Below, piece after piece: positions 22,292-29,274 of a stretch of DNA of 39,957 nt. The notes under the pieces were generated by a model. That model did not search any database. It worked only from the letters and a program-made list of their open reading frames with translations, and was not told the origin of the DNA. Each line of letters starts with the position of its first letter. The stretch's first letter is position 1. This DNA comes from Ruminococcus_C sp963590855 (GTDB lineage Bacteria; Bacillota; Clostridia; Oscillospirales; Ruminococcaceae), in NCBI GenBank assembly GCA_963590855.1, contig CAVAQT010000023.1, positions 1 to 39,957 on the forward strand. Reading direction: 5' to 3'. The translations under genes and the position numbers were made by a program.

Positions 22292-23135
22292 GTTTTTGTT
22301 TCTCCTGATTCTCTTCTCGTTCTTTTTTTCGCTGATAAAATTTCAGCCAGACACCGGCGTATAAGATATTTCGCAGGATTTCTTCATAGTGCAGGATGGG
22401 CAAGCGCTCGAATGCTTCAGCGCAGGATGCCATCATCATTTTCAACAGTGATTCGCAGGTCTGCGAAAACTGCGGTTCTGTTGTATCTGCCGATAGAAAC
22501 GGATTGTAGCACCCTTTGCTGCGGTCGTGTTCCAAATCGTCATAAGCGTCCAGCAAATAGATGAACTTGCCCAGATAAAAGCCGATTTTCCGCAGCGTGT
22601 CTGCCCATACATCTTCTTTCCAGGCAAACAGTTCTCCCAACAATGTGCCGAAACAGCCTGCCGGAAGCTCCGGGTTTGTTTCGCCGGCGCGTTCCATCCG
22701 GTGCAGTTTTTCCAGTTCTTCCTGTACAACACGACTTTTTTCCGGATACTGCCGGCGAATGCGCCGATTGCTTTTCCGGAACATTTCGGCGGCAGCGCGG
22801 CGCGTAAGTTTTCTCTCGTCATTCCAGTCGTCCATGCATTTGTCATGAAACAACAGGACACTCATATCTGCCGCATAGTCTGTGATCTCGCTTTGAATAT
22901 GCAGATTTTTCTGCAACGGATGCGCCATACAGCGGTGCGCTTCCTTGTGTTCCTCCGGTTCATACAACCCGGTCAGCAGCAGGATCAAAAAGGTCATATC
23001 ATAACTCAGCGTCCACCGTGCCGCTGTGCCGTGCCGCCGGTGCAGCGCTTCGCATAGTCCGCAATAGCAGCCGTGGTAAATATCATATTCCCGGAATCGC
23101 ATCTCCGGTTTGTATGCCCGAATATAGCCGTACAT
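22278..23135 (-). CDS. DUF5685 family protein
   Basis: A 285-residue, mostly helical protein. The N-terminal MYGYIRAYKPEMRFREYDIY followed by HGCYCGLCEAL (Cys23, 25, 28) and LSYDMTFLILL is the hallmark of DUF5685, common in Clostridia. Near residues 195-210, LLDAYDDLEHDRSKGCYN resembles the Asp-rich metal site of prenyl-transferase-like helical folds, an intriguing but unproven likeness. Function unknown. It lies between a zinc-ribbon membrane protein gene (3-base gap) and a J-domain gene (14-base overlap), so the three are surely one transcript. Confidence 0.8.
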   Translation of the reverse strand: MYGYIRAYKPEMRFREYDIYHGCYCGLCEALHRRHGTAARWTLSYDMTFLILLLTGLYEPEEHKEAHRCMAHPLQKNLHIQSEITDYAADMSVLLFHDKCMDDWNDERKLTRRAAAEMFRKSNRRIRRQYPEKSRVVQEELEKLHRMERAGETNPELPAGCFGTLLGELFAWKEDVWADTLRKIGFYLGKFIYLLDAYDDLEHDRSKGCYNPFLSADTTEPQFSQTCESLLKMMMASCAEAFERLPILHYEEILRNILYAGVWLKFYQRKKEREENQEKQKHGSI

Positions 23136-23138
23136 CGC

Positions 23139-23549
23139 TTAACTCCGCTTGATAAAACGGTTGCGGCAGTTCGGACAGGTGATCTCGATCTTTCCCTTAC
23201 CCTTTGGAACGCGCACTTTCTGTCCGCACTGAGGGCATTGGAAGATACGATGTGTTTTATCCGTGCTCTTTTTGCCGAAACAGTTCCGGATGGGCGCAGT
23301 CAGTTCCAGGAACTTTTCATTCTCTGCCCGTCTGCGTTCTATATTTCGGGAAAAAATACGGTAATAGGAATAGACTAGCACCGCAATTGCAATCAGGTTG
23401 CAGATGGCATTTGCAGCGCTGCTTCGGCTTGTGAAAATGGCAATCAGCAGAAAAAACAGAAACACGCCGAAAAGCGCCTTGTTAAAAGAATCGTTTCCGC
23501 CGTATCTGCCCTGCATAAACCGCATCAGGCGTTCTCTCCAATTTGACAT
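23139..23549 (-). CDS. Zinc-ribbon membrane protein
   Basis: A 136-residue protein: a basic N-terminal stretch (WRERLMRFMQGRYGGND), two membrane helices (about 24-40 and 46-65), a charged linker (IERRRAENEKF), then a C-terminal zinc ribbon with CPQC (105-108) and CPNC (125-128). The start at 23549 is preferred over a longer frame because AAGGAGG is placed before it. First gene of the operon with DUF5685 and J-domain proteins. Function unknown; co-occurrence with a co-chaperone suggests a membrane-associated folding or assembly task (inference). Confidence 0.75.
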   Translation of the reverse strand: MSNWRERLMRFMQGRYGGNDSFNKALFGVFLFFLLIAIFTSRSSAANAICNLIAIAVLVYSYYRIFSRNIERRRAENEKFLELTAPIRNCFGKKSTDKTHRIFQCPQCGQKVRVPKGKGKIEITCPNCRNRFIKRS

Positions 23550-23623
23550 AGAGCCGTCCTCCTTTTTGAAGCAGCACCGCGGAAAAATTTGCTGTGCCGC
23601 TGACATTCATGGATATAAGCTTT

Positions 23624-23652
23624 ATTATAGCATACTTTATTAGAAATGAAAA
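23624..23652 (-). promoter_or_regulatory. Promoter of the zinc-ribbon operon
   Basis: On the minus strand: TTTTCA (23647-23652), 17-bp spacer, TATAAT (23624-23629) preceded by TGC. Confidence 0.65.
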
Positions 23653-23701
23653 GCAGATTTTCCAAATTTTCATGTAATTTTCAGAAAGCAGATTTTTCAA
23701 A
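23650..23701. repeat. 17-bp direct repeats in a divergent promoter region
   Basis: AAAGCAGATTTTCCAAA (23650-23666) and AAAGCAGATTTTTCAAA (23685-23701) differ at one base and are offset by 35 bp. The first touches the -35 of the zinc-ribbon promoter; both lie upstream of the Nudix promoter. Possible tandem regulator sites. Confidence 0.45.
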
Positions 23702-23753
23702 GCGTTTTATTCTGCTAAAGCGGTATTTTTTAAAGAATATTCAGAAATGTTTC

Positions 23754-23783
23754 TTGAAGCCGGAAAGATTTTCATGCTACAAT
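23754..23783 (+). promoter_or_regulatory. Promoter of the Nudix gene
   Basis: TTGAAG (23754-23759), 18-bp spacer, TACAAT (23778-23783) with TGC before it. Confidence 0.6.
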
Positions 23784-23806
23784 AATAGGAGAGAAGTGAA
23801 ACAGCA

Positions 23807-23875
23807 ATGGCATTCGTACATAAGAGCAACCGCGGGCAGTGGCAACACCACACAAGCAGAAAGGGAAGTGGCTGA
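23807..23875 (+). CDS. Possible 22-codon leader ORF before the Nudix gene
   Basis: ATG at 23807 opens a 22-codon frame beginning MAFVHKSNRGQW, basic and His-rich, ending TGA two bases before the Nudix ATG at 23878. AGGAG lies about 15 bases upstream, too far for a strong site. Its stop beside the next start would allow translational coupling. It may equally be chance. Confidence 0.25.
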   Translation: MAFVHKSNRGQWQHHTSRKGSG

Positions 23876-23877
23876 AT

Positions 23878-24372
23878 ATGGAAATTCTGGACATTTACGA
23901 TGAAAAAGGGAACCGAACCGGCAGAACAGCAGAGCGGAGCACATTTCTGTCCAAGGGAGACTACTTTCTCTGTGCCCATGTGATCCTGGAAAATCAGGAC
24001 GGGCTTTTTCTGATCCAGAAGCGATCGGATACAAAGGCAACACGCCCCGGACAATGGGACATTACCGCCGGTGCAGTGGATGCCGGAGAAACCAGCCTGG
24101 ACGGTGCTCTTCGGGAGGCAAAAGAAGAAGTTGGTCTGACGCTGCCTCGTGAGAAAATGCAGTTTCTTTTCCGGGATCGCCGGCGCAGCTGCTATCATGA
24201 CGTTTACTATATTAAGACGACATTTTCCCTGGAGGACTGTACGATGCAGGAGAGTGAAGTGCAGGCACTGGATCTGGTGACAGAGGAAAAGCTGCTTCAG
24301 TTGGTAGACCAAATGGCACACCGTTCTTCCAATTATAAGCAGCAGTTGGAACGATTTTTGAAACGCCGCTGA
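23878..24372 (+). CDS. Nudix hydrolase (YfcD/IPP-isomerase-like subgroup)
   Basis: A 164-residue Nudix protein with a perfect Nudix box: G65-x5-E71-x7-R79-E80-x2-E83-E84-x-G86. The preceding LIQKRSDTKATRPGQWDIT and N-terminal DIYDEKGNRTGRT resemble the subgroup related to isopentenyl-diphosphate isomerase, often annotated as putative NDP-type hydrolases. It hydrolyses a nucleoside diphosphate linked to an unknown group. A longer in-frame GTG start at 23839 exists; the ATG at 23878 is preferred because MEILDIYDEKGN matches relatives, though its ribosome site (AAGGGAAG) is slightly distant. Confidence 0.9.
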   Translation: MEILDIYDEKGNRTGRTAERSTFLSKGDYFLCAHVILENQDGLFLIQKRSDTKATRPGQWDITAGAVDAGETSLDGALREAKEEVGLTLPREKMQFLFRDRRRSCYHDVYYIKTTFSLEDCTMQESEVQALDLVTEEKLLQLVDQMAHRSSNYKQQLERFLKRR

Positions 24373-24403
24373 GAAAAAATCGAAAAATATCCGCGTTAGG
24401 GTA

Positions 24404-24432
24404 TTGTAAAATGTCTGAAAAGGTGGTATAAT
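24404..24432 (+). promoter_or_regulatory. Promoter of the glycosyltransferase gene
   Basis: TTGTAA (24404-24409), 17-bp spacer, TATAAT (24427-24432) with TGG before it. One of the strongest-looking promoters in the window. Confidence 0.75.
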
Positions 24433-24530
24433 AAATAAAGGCGTGTCATGGAAACGAAAAAAAGTTGTCAGGATACGCGAAATAAAACAGCTGATTTCCA
24501 AGGGGAAGCTGTGAAATGGAAAGGAATGCC

Positions 24531-25496
24531 ATGAAAAAGATTTCGATTGTTGTGCCATGTTACAACGAGCAGGAAGTCCTGCCGCTGTTTTACATAGAAA
24601 TTCAAAAGGTAATGGATCAGATCCGGGCGGAGCACGCAGATACTGACTTTGAGTTGCTGTTCATCAATGACGGTTCACGGGACGGTACACTTGCAAAGCT
24701 GCGGGAACTGGCGAAGCAGGATACACGCGTGCGTTATATCTCGTTCTCCCGGAACTTCGGCAAGGAATCCGGTATGTATGCCGGACTGGAAAATGCCACC
24801 GGTGATTATGTTGTCATTATGGATGCTGATTTGCAGCATCCGCCGGCATTTCTGCCAAAGATGTACAACATCGTCTTGAGCGGAGAGTATGACTGCGCAA
24901 CGACACGCCGTGTCAGCCGAAAAGGTGAGCCGAAGCTGCTCTCCTGGTTCTCCCGGAAGTTCTACAAGATCATGAAGCGTATTTCGCAGACAGAAATCGT
25001 AGACGGTGCGCAGGATTTCCGCTTTATGACGCGGCAGATGGTCGATGCTATCCTGTCGATGAAGGAGTACAATCGGTTCTCCAAAGGCATTTTCAGCTGG
25101 GTGGGATTCCGTACCAAATACATTGAATATGAGAATGTGGAGCGCGCGGCAGGTACAAGCACCTGGTCTTTCTGGAAACTGTTCCGCTATGCACTGGACG
25201 GCTTCTTTGCGTTTTCCACAGCACCCCTGACCATCTCTTCCATCCTCGGGGTGGCGAGCTGCCTGGTGGCTTTTGTGATGATCCTGATTATCATTATCAA
25301 AAAGCTGGCGTTCGGTGATCCGGTACAGGGCTTTGCAACCTTGATCTGCGCGATCTTCTTTATGGGCGGCTTACAGCTGTTCTGTGTTGGCATTGCCGGT
25401 CAGTATCTGGCGAAGACCTATCTGGAAACCAAAAAGCGCCCGATTTATCTGGTGCAGGAAACCGAAAAGGATGTCCGCAAAACACTGGATGACTAA
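24531..25496 (+). CDS. GT2 glycosyltransferase with two membrane helices (GtrB / dolichol-phosphate mannose synthase type)
   Basis: A 321-residue enzyme. The GT-A fold domain starts KKISIVVPCYNEQEVLP, with INDGSRDGT and the metal-binding DADLQHPP (98-105). FSKGIFSWVGFRT and the QDFRFM segment follow the bactoprenol-glucosyltransferase pattern. Two C-terminal helices lie at about 228-262 and 267-290. Such enzymes charge undecaprenyl phosphate with a sugar for transfer to a surface polymer. The ATG at 24531 has AAAGGA 6 bases upstream; an ATG five codons earlier (24516), with AAGGGGAAG upstream, is also possible. Followed after 15 bases by the WG-repeat gene. Confidence 0.92.
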   Translation: MKKISIVVPCYNEQEVLPLFYIEIQKVMDQIRAEHADTDFELLFINDGSRDGTLAKLRELAKQDTRVRYISFSRNFGKESGMYAGLENATGDYVVIMDADLQHPPAFLPKMYNIVLSGEYDCATTRRVSRKGEPKLLSWFSRKFYKIMKRISQTEIVDGAQDFRFMTRQMVDAILSMKEYNRFSKGIFSWVGFRTKYIEYENVERAAGTSTWSFWKLFRYALDGFFAFSTAPLTISSILGVASCLVAFVMILIIIIKKLAFGDPVQGFATLICAIFFMGGLQLFCVGIAGQYLAKTYLETKKRPIYLVQETEKDVRKTLDD

Positions 25497-25511
25497 GCAG
25501 GAGCGTTGCAA

Positions 25512-26453
25512 ATGAACAAACATACGCGGCTGGCTGCCGGCATTCTGGTTCTGGTTTTGGTGATCCTGATTGTTGCAACTGTCAGCTTTTCTGTGAACAT
25601 TTCCAAAAAATCTGCCACGGCGCAAAGTGACACTTCCGATGCTGCGGTAAATCCCAACGGCAACACAGTCATCCAGGGTGATGACGGCCTTTACGGCGTA
25701 GCAGATGCTGCCGGAAACACGATTCTGGATCCGGAATGGAAGCAACTCTCTTTTATCGGCACAGAATATCTTGCTGCTGCAAAAGAAAACCGTGTGGGCG
25801 TTTTGGATCTGGACGGCAATGTGGCAGCACCATTCGTGTATCGCAACGTCTATGCACTCACGGATTCCTACTATCTGGCAGAATTGGCAGACAGCGACGA
25901 AGTGGTACTCTATGACCATGACTTCTGCGCTGCCGATGCCATGGTTTGGGACAGCAGCACATGGGAAAAACCACTTTTGACACTGAACCGCGGCGCGGAT
26001 GCTTTTCAGTATTCTCTGGAAAAGGAGATTCTCCAGTTGGTTCGGGTCGAACTTTCCCGCAAAACCGATACGATCTCTTTTACCGCGTCTGCGGAAAAGA
26101 CAGATGCGGCACTGCTGACACCGGAGGACTGGACAACGTGTGCAGATATGATGACACAGTTTTTGGAAATGGTAAAGACACAGGACTTTGACCAGGTCAA
26201 GGAACTGACCGGGCAGGAGTATGAAAATGCAGTGCTCGGCGGCGCGGCGCTTCAGGAAAGAAAAGTGGCGCGTGTAGAATCTACGCTTTATTTGACGGCA
26301 GGCCAAAACGATGCCGGGATGCCGGTGTTGAACTGGCAGACAGAAGTGACACTCCGCGGCGGTGAAAAGGGAACAGAAACTCGCACGTTGTCCGTGAAGA
26401 TGGAGAAAAACAGCAAGCAAATTTGGGTGATAACAGAAGCAAAGTACGCTTAA
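25512..26453 (+). CDS. Membrane-anchored WG-repeat protein
   Basis: A 313-residue protein: an N-terminal hydrophobic helix (about 8-28), then WG-type beta repeats: GDDGLYGVADAAGNTILDPEW, the next with KENRVGVLDLDGNVAAPFVY (each a G-x-x-D-x-x-G-x-x pattern). The C-terminal half (about 195-313) looks like an SnoaL/DUF4878-like alpha-beta fold: TCADMMTQFLEMVKTQDFDQ, then several strands. Function unknown; likely extracytoplasmic. Cotranscribed with the glycosyltransferase (AGGAG in the short gap), so a cell-envelope role is plausible. Confidence 0.75.
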   Translation: MNKHTRLAAGILVLVLVILIVATVSFSVNISKKSATAQSDTSDAAVNPNGNTVIQGDDGLYGVADAAGNTILDPEWKQLSFIGTEYLAAAKENRVGVLDLDGNVAAPFVYRNVYALTDSYYLAELADSDEVVLYDHDFCAADAMVWDSSTWEKPLLTLNRGADAFQYSLEKEILQLVRVELSRKTDTISFTASAEKTDAALLTPEDWTTCADMMTQFLEMVKTQDFDQVKELTGQEYENAVLGGAALQERKVARVESTLYLTAGQNDAGMPVLNWQTEVTLRGGEKGTETRTLSVKMEKNSKQIWVITEAKYA

Positions 26454-26478
26454 TGCTTTGCGTTCTGATTTCATATAA

Positions 26479-26553
26479 GCAGGGCGCCTTGTCCTGCGGC
26501 GGGCTTGTGAAAGCAAGCTTTCAGGCAGTGCAGCACATTGCGGCGGCACTGCC
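26479..26553 (+). promoter_or_regulatory. Structured leader upstream of purE
   Basis: The 126-base gap before purE holds three successive inverted repeats: GCAGG/CCTGC (26479-26483, 26493-26497); TGAAAGC-AA-GCTTTCA (26508-26523); and GGCAGTGC/GCACTGCC (26524-26531, 26546-26553). No T-run, no purine riboswitch or PurR-box sequence and no clear promoter were found. It could be a structured 5' leader, an RNA-protein site or a processing point between upstream genes and the purine operon. Confidence 0.4.
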
Positions 26554-26579
26554 GCAACTCTGAATCTGGAGGAATACAT

Positions 26580-27080
26580 ATGTCAAAAAAAGTAGCGGTT
26601 ATCATGGGCAGTGACAGCGATCTGCCGGTAGTAAAGGGTGCACTGGAAGAACTGGACAAGTTCGGCATCCCTTATGAAGTGCATGTCATGTCGGCGCACC
26701 GGACTCCGGCGCTGGCAGCAGAATTTGCGTCCAATGCGAAGAAAAACGGCTTCGGCGCGATTCTTTCCGCTGCCGGAAAGGCAGCACATCTGGGCGGCGT
26801 TCTGGCGGCACATACCACACTGCCAGTGATCGGCATTCCGGTAAAGTCGTCTACTCTCGACGGATTGGACGCACTGCTGGCAACTGTACAGATGCCGAAG
26901 GGCATCCCAGTGGCAACAGTTGCAATCGACGGCGCAGCAAACGCAGCGATTCTCGCAGCACAGATGCTGGCACTGTCTGACCCGGAGATCGATGCCAAAC
27001 TGGAACAGATGAAGGCTGACATGGAACAGGGCGTAAAGGCAAAGGATGCAAAAATTTCAGCAGAATACAGCAACTGCTGA
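26580..27080 (+). CDS. purE: N5-carboxyaminoimidazole ribonucleotide mutase (PurE)
   Basis: A 166-residue enzyme that forms CAIR. Landmarks: VIMGSDSDLPVVKGA, VMSAHRTPALAAEFA, GKAAHLGGVLAAHTTLPVIGIPV, DGLDALLATVQMPKGIPVATV. The loop after AHRTP reads AAG-K-AAHLGG, whereas most purK-linked PurE proteins have GAGGAAHLPG. purK is not in this operon. It may therefore belong to a variant using another carboxylation route (inference). The ATG at 26580 has GGAGG 7 bases upstream; a longer frame upstream runs into the structured leader and is rejected. First gene of the purine operon. Confidence 0.96.
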   Translation: MSKKVAVIMGSDSDLPVVKGALEELDKFGIPYEVHVMSAHRTPALAAEFASNAKKNGFGAILSAAGKAAHLGGVLAAHTTLPVIGIPVKSSTLDGLDALLATVQMPKGIPVATVAIDGAANAAILAAQMLALSDPEIDAKLEQMKADMEQGVKAKDAKISAEYSNC

Positions 27081-27123
27081 GTCATAATAAATCAAATCAA
27101 TTTTATTTTTGGAGGAACAGAAA

Positions 27124-27843
27124 ATGGCTGATTGGAAAAAAACAGAACAGCTCTATGAGGGCAAGGCAAAGAAAGTATACGCAACTGAAAATCCGGATGT
27201 TGTTATCGTAGACTACAAGGATGACGCAACCGCATTTAACGGCGAAAAGAAGGGTACAATTGTCGGCAAGGGCGTAGTCAACAATCGTATGTCCAACTAC
27301 ATCATGAAGCAGTTGGAAAAAGAAGGCGTTCCGACACACCTGGTAGAGGAACTGAGCGACCGCGAAACCGCAGTAAAGAAAGTTTCCATCGTACCGCTGG
27401 AAGTTATCGTTCGTAATGTTGCGGCAGGCAGCTTCTCCAAGCGCATGGGTGTAGAAGAGGGCAAGGATCTGCTGTGCCCGATCCTGGAATTCAGCTACAA
27501 GTGCGATGAACTGAATGACCCGTTCATCAACGATGACTACGCACTGGCTCTGGGTCTGGCAACACAGGAAGAGATCGACACCATCAAGAACTACACCCGC
27601 AAGGTAAATGAAGTTCTGAAGAAGTTCTTCCTGTCCATCGGCATCCGTCTGATCGACTTTAAGATCGAATTTGGCCGCCTGTCTGACGGCACAATCATCC
27701 TGGCAGATGAGATCTCTCCGGATACCTGCCGTCTGTGGGATGTCAAGACCAACGAAAAGCTGGATAAGGATCGCTTCCGCAGAGATATGGGCGGTACCGA
27801 AGAGGCTTATCAGGAAGTCATGAAGCGCATCTTTGGTGAGTAA
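27124..27843 (+). CDS. purC: SAICAR synthetase
   Basis: A 239-residue ATP-dependent ligase that joins aspartate to CAIR. Landmarks: EQLYEGKAKKVYAT (nucleotide-binding), DDATAFNGEKK, VPLEVIVRNVAAGS, LIDFKIEFG and LADEISPDTCRLWD, all family signatures. The length is typical of single-domain bacterial PurC. The ATG at 27124 follows GGAGG by 8 bases; upstream TTG in frame overlaps the ribosome site. The purF-like gene starts 3 bases after its stop. Confidence 0.97.
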   Translation: MADWKKTEQLYEGKAKKVYATENPDVVIVDYKDDATAFNGEKKGTIVGKGVVNNRMSNYIMKQLEKEGVPTHLVEELSDRETAVKKVSIVPLEVIVRNVAAGSFSKRMGVEEGKDLLCPILEFSYKCDELNDPFINDDYALALGLATQEEIDTIKNYTRKVNEVLKKFFLSIGIRLIDFKIEFGRLSDGTIILADEISPDTCRLWDVKTNEKLDKDRFRRDMGGTEEAYQEVMKRIFGE

Positions 27844-27846
27844 TTC

Positions 27847-29268
27847 ATGGGCGGCTTTTTTGGTGCAGTCTCAGCAAACGACTGCATTCTGGACGTATTT
27901 TATGGGACGGACTATCATTCGCATCTTGGGACAAGACGGGGCGGCATGACATCCTATTCCGCAGATCTGGGATTCCAGCGGAATATTCACAGTATCGAAA
28001 ACTCTCCTTTCCGGACAAAGTTCGAGAAGGATGTTGAAAAAATGCGCGGCAATATCTGCATCGGCTGTATCAGCGATACAGATCCGCAGCCGATCATGGT
28101 GCGTTCCAAACTGGGTTTATATGCAGTTTGCTCTATCGGCATTATCCAGAACGCAAATGCTCTTTCGGAAGAACTTCTGGAAAAGGGCTGTGCAAACTTT
28201 GAAACAATGAGCAGCGGCAACATCAACTCCGGCGGTCTGATCGGCGCACTGATCGCGCAGAAACCGACCTTTGTAGAGGGCATCCGCTATGCGCAAAGCA
28301 AGATCGAGGGAACTATGTCCCTGGTCATTATGACAGAGGACTCCATCATCTGTGCACGGGACAAGGCAGGTAAGCTGCCGATCCTGATCGGAAAGCGTGC
28401 GGACGGATACTGCTTCTCTTTTGAATCGTTTGCATATCAAAAATTAGGGTACGAAACCTGTCACGAACTGATGGCAGGAGAGATCACAAAACTGACAAAG
28501 GACGGCTATGAGATCCTCTACGAGGGAACAGATGAGATGAAGATCTGTACTTTCCTGTGGACATATTACGGCTATCCCACTGCCTGCTATGAGGGCGTGA
28601 ATGTCGAAGTGATGCGTACCAAAAACGGCGAGATCATGGCGGAGAACGACATGAAAAACGGAAAACTCCCGGATGTAGACTACGTCTGCGGCATTCCGGA
28701 TTCCGGCGTTCCTCATGCCATTGGTTACGCAAACCGCAGCGGTATCCCGTTTGCGAGACCTTTTATCAAATATACACCCACATGGCCGAGAAGCTTTATG
28801 CCAGCAAATCAGTCCATGCGAAACCGGGTAGCGAAAATGAAGCTCATTCCTGTTCCGGAGCTGATTCGGGGCAAGAAGCTTTTGTTCGTAGATGACAGCA
28901 TTGTTAGGGGCACACAGATGCGGGAAACCGTTGAGTTTCTCTATGAAAACGGCGCGAAGGAAGTTCATATGCGTTCTGCCTGTCCGCCGATTATGTACGG
29001 CTGTAAATATCTGAACTTCTCCAGAAGCACTTCGGAGATGGAACTGATCGCACGCCAGATCATTGATGAAAATGAGGGCGTTGCAGGTTTGCAGCATATT
29101 GACGAGTACAGCAACTCTAACACAGAGCGAGGAAAGCTGCTCCGGGATGAGATCTGCCGGCGTCTCCAATTGACGTCGCTGGAATTTCAGTCGCTGGAAG
29201 GCACGATCCGTGCCGTAGGAAAGCCCGACTGCCAGTTGTGTTCGTATTGCTGGAACGGAAGGGAATGA
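27847..29268 (+). CDS. PurF-like phosphoribosyltransferase lacking the glutaminase active site
   Basis: A 473-residue paralogue of the PurF encoded next. The phosphoribosyltransferase half is intact: CGIPDSGVPHA, then LLFVDDSIVRGTQ (PRPP loop, 346-357). Fe-S ligand cysteines seem kept (Cys234, 386, 465, 468). The glutaminase half is inactive by sequence: the nucleophile Cys that follows the start in PurF is Gly (MGGFFGAV; first Cys at 13), GHVRYSTTG has become IGCISDTDP, AHNGNLVN has become CSIGIIQN, and TNDTEV is lost. It could use free ammonia, act on PurF as a regulatory subunit, or have a different acceptor. GGTGAG inside the end of purC is a weak ribosome site, so it is probably coupled to purC. 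Confidence 0.88.
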   Translation: MGGFFGAVSANDCILDVFYGTDYHSHLGTRRGGMTSYSADLGFQRNIHSIENSPFRTKFEKDVEKMRGNICIGCISDTDPQPIMVRSKLGLYAVCSIGIIQNANALSEELLEKGCANFETMSSGNINSGGLIGALIAQKPTFVEGIRYAQSKIEGTMSLVIMTEDSIICARDKAGKLPILIGKRADGYCFSFESFAYQKLGYETCHELMAGEITKLTKDGYEILYEGTDEMKICTFLWTYYGYPTACYEGVNVEVMRTKNGEIMAENDMKNGKLPDVDYVCGIPDSGVPHAIGYANRSGIPFARPFIKYTPTWPRSFMPANQSMRNRVAKMKLIPVPELIRGKKLLFVDDSIVRGTQMRETVEFLYENGAKEVHMRSACPPIMYGCKYLNFSRSTSEMELIARQIIDENEGVAGLQHIDEYSNSNTERGKLLRDEICRRLQLTSLEFQSLEGTIRAVGKPDCQLCSYCWNGRE

Positions 29269-29274
29269 TTGTAA

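Noticed and set aside
24516..24530. Earlier ATG for the glycosyltransferase
   Set aside because: Possible, with a fair ribosome site, but the second ATG (24531) has AAAGGA at better spacing and the protein then starts MKKISIVVPCYNE like relatives.
26454..26579. Purine or PRPP riboswitch before purE
   Set aside because: The conserved cores of those riboswitches are not present; only inverted repeats are seen, so no riboswitch class was assigned.
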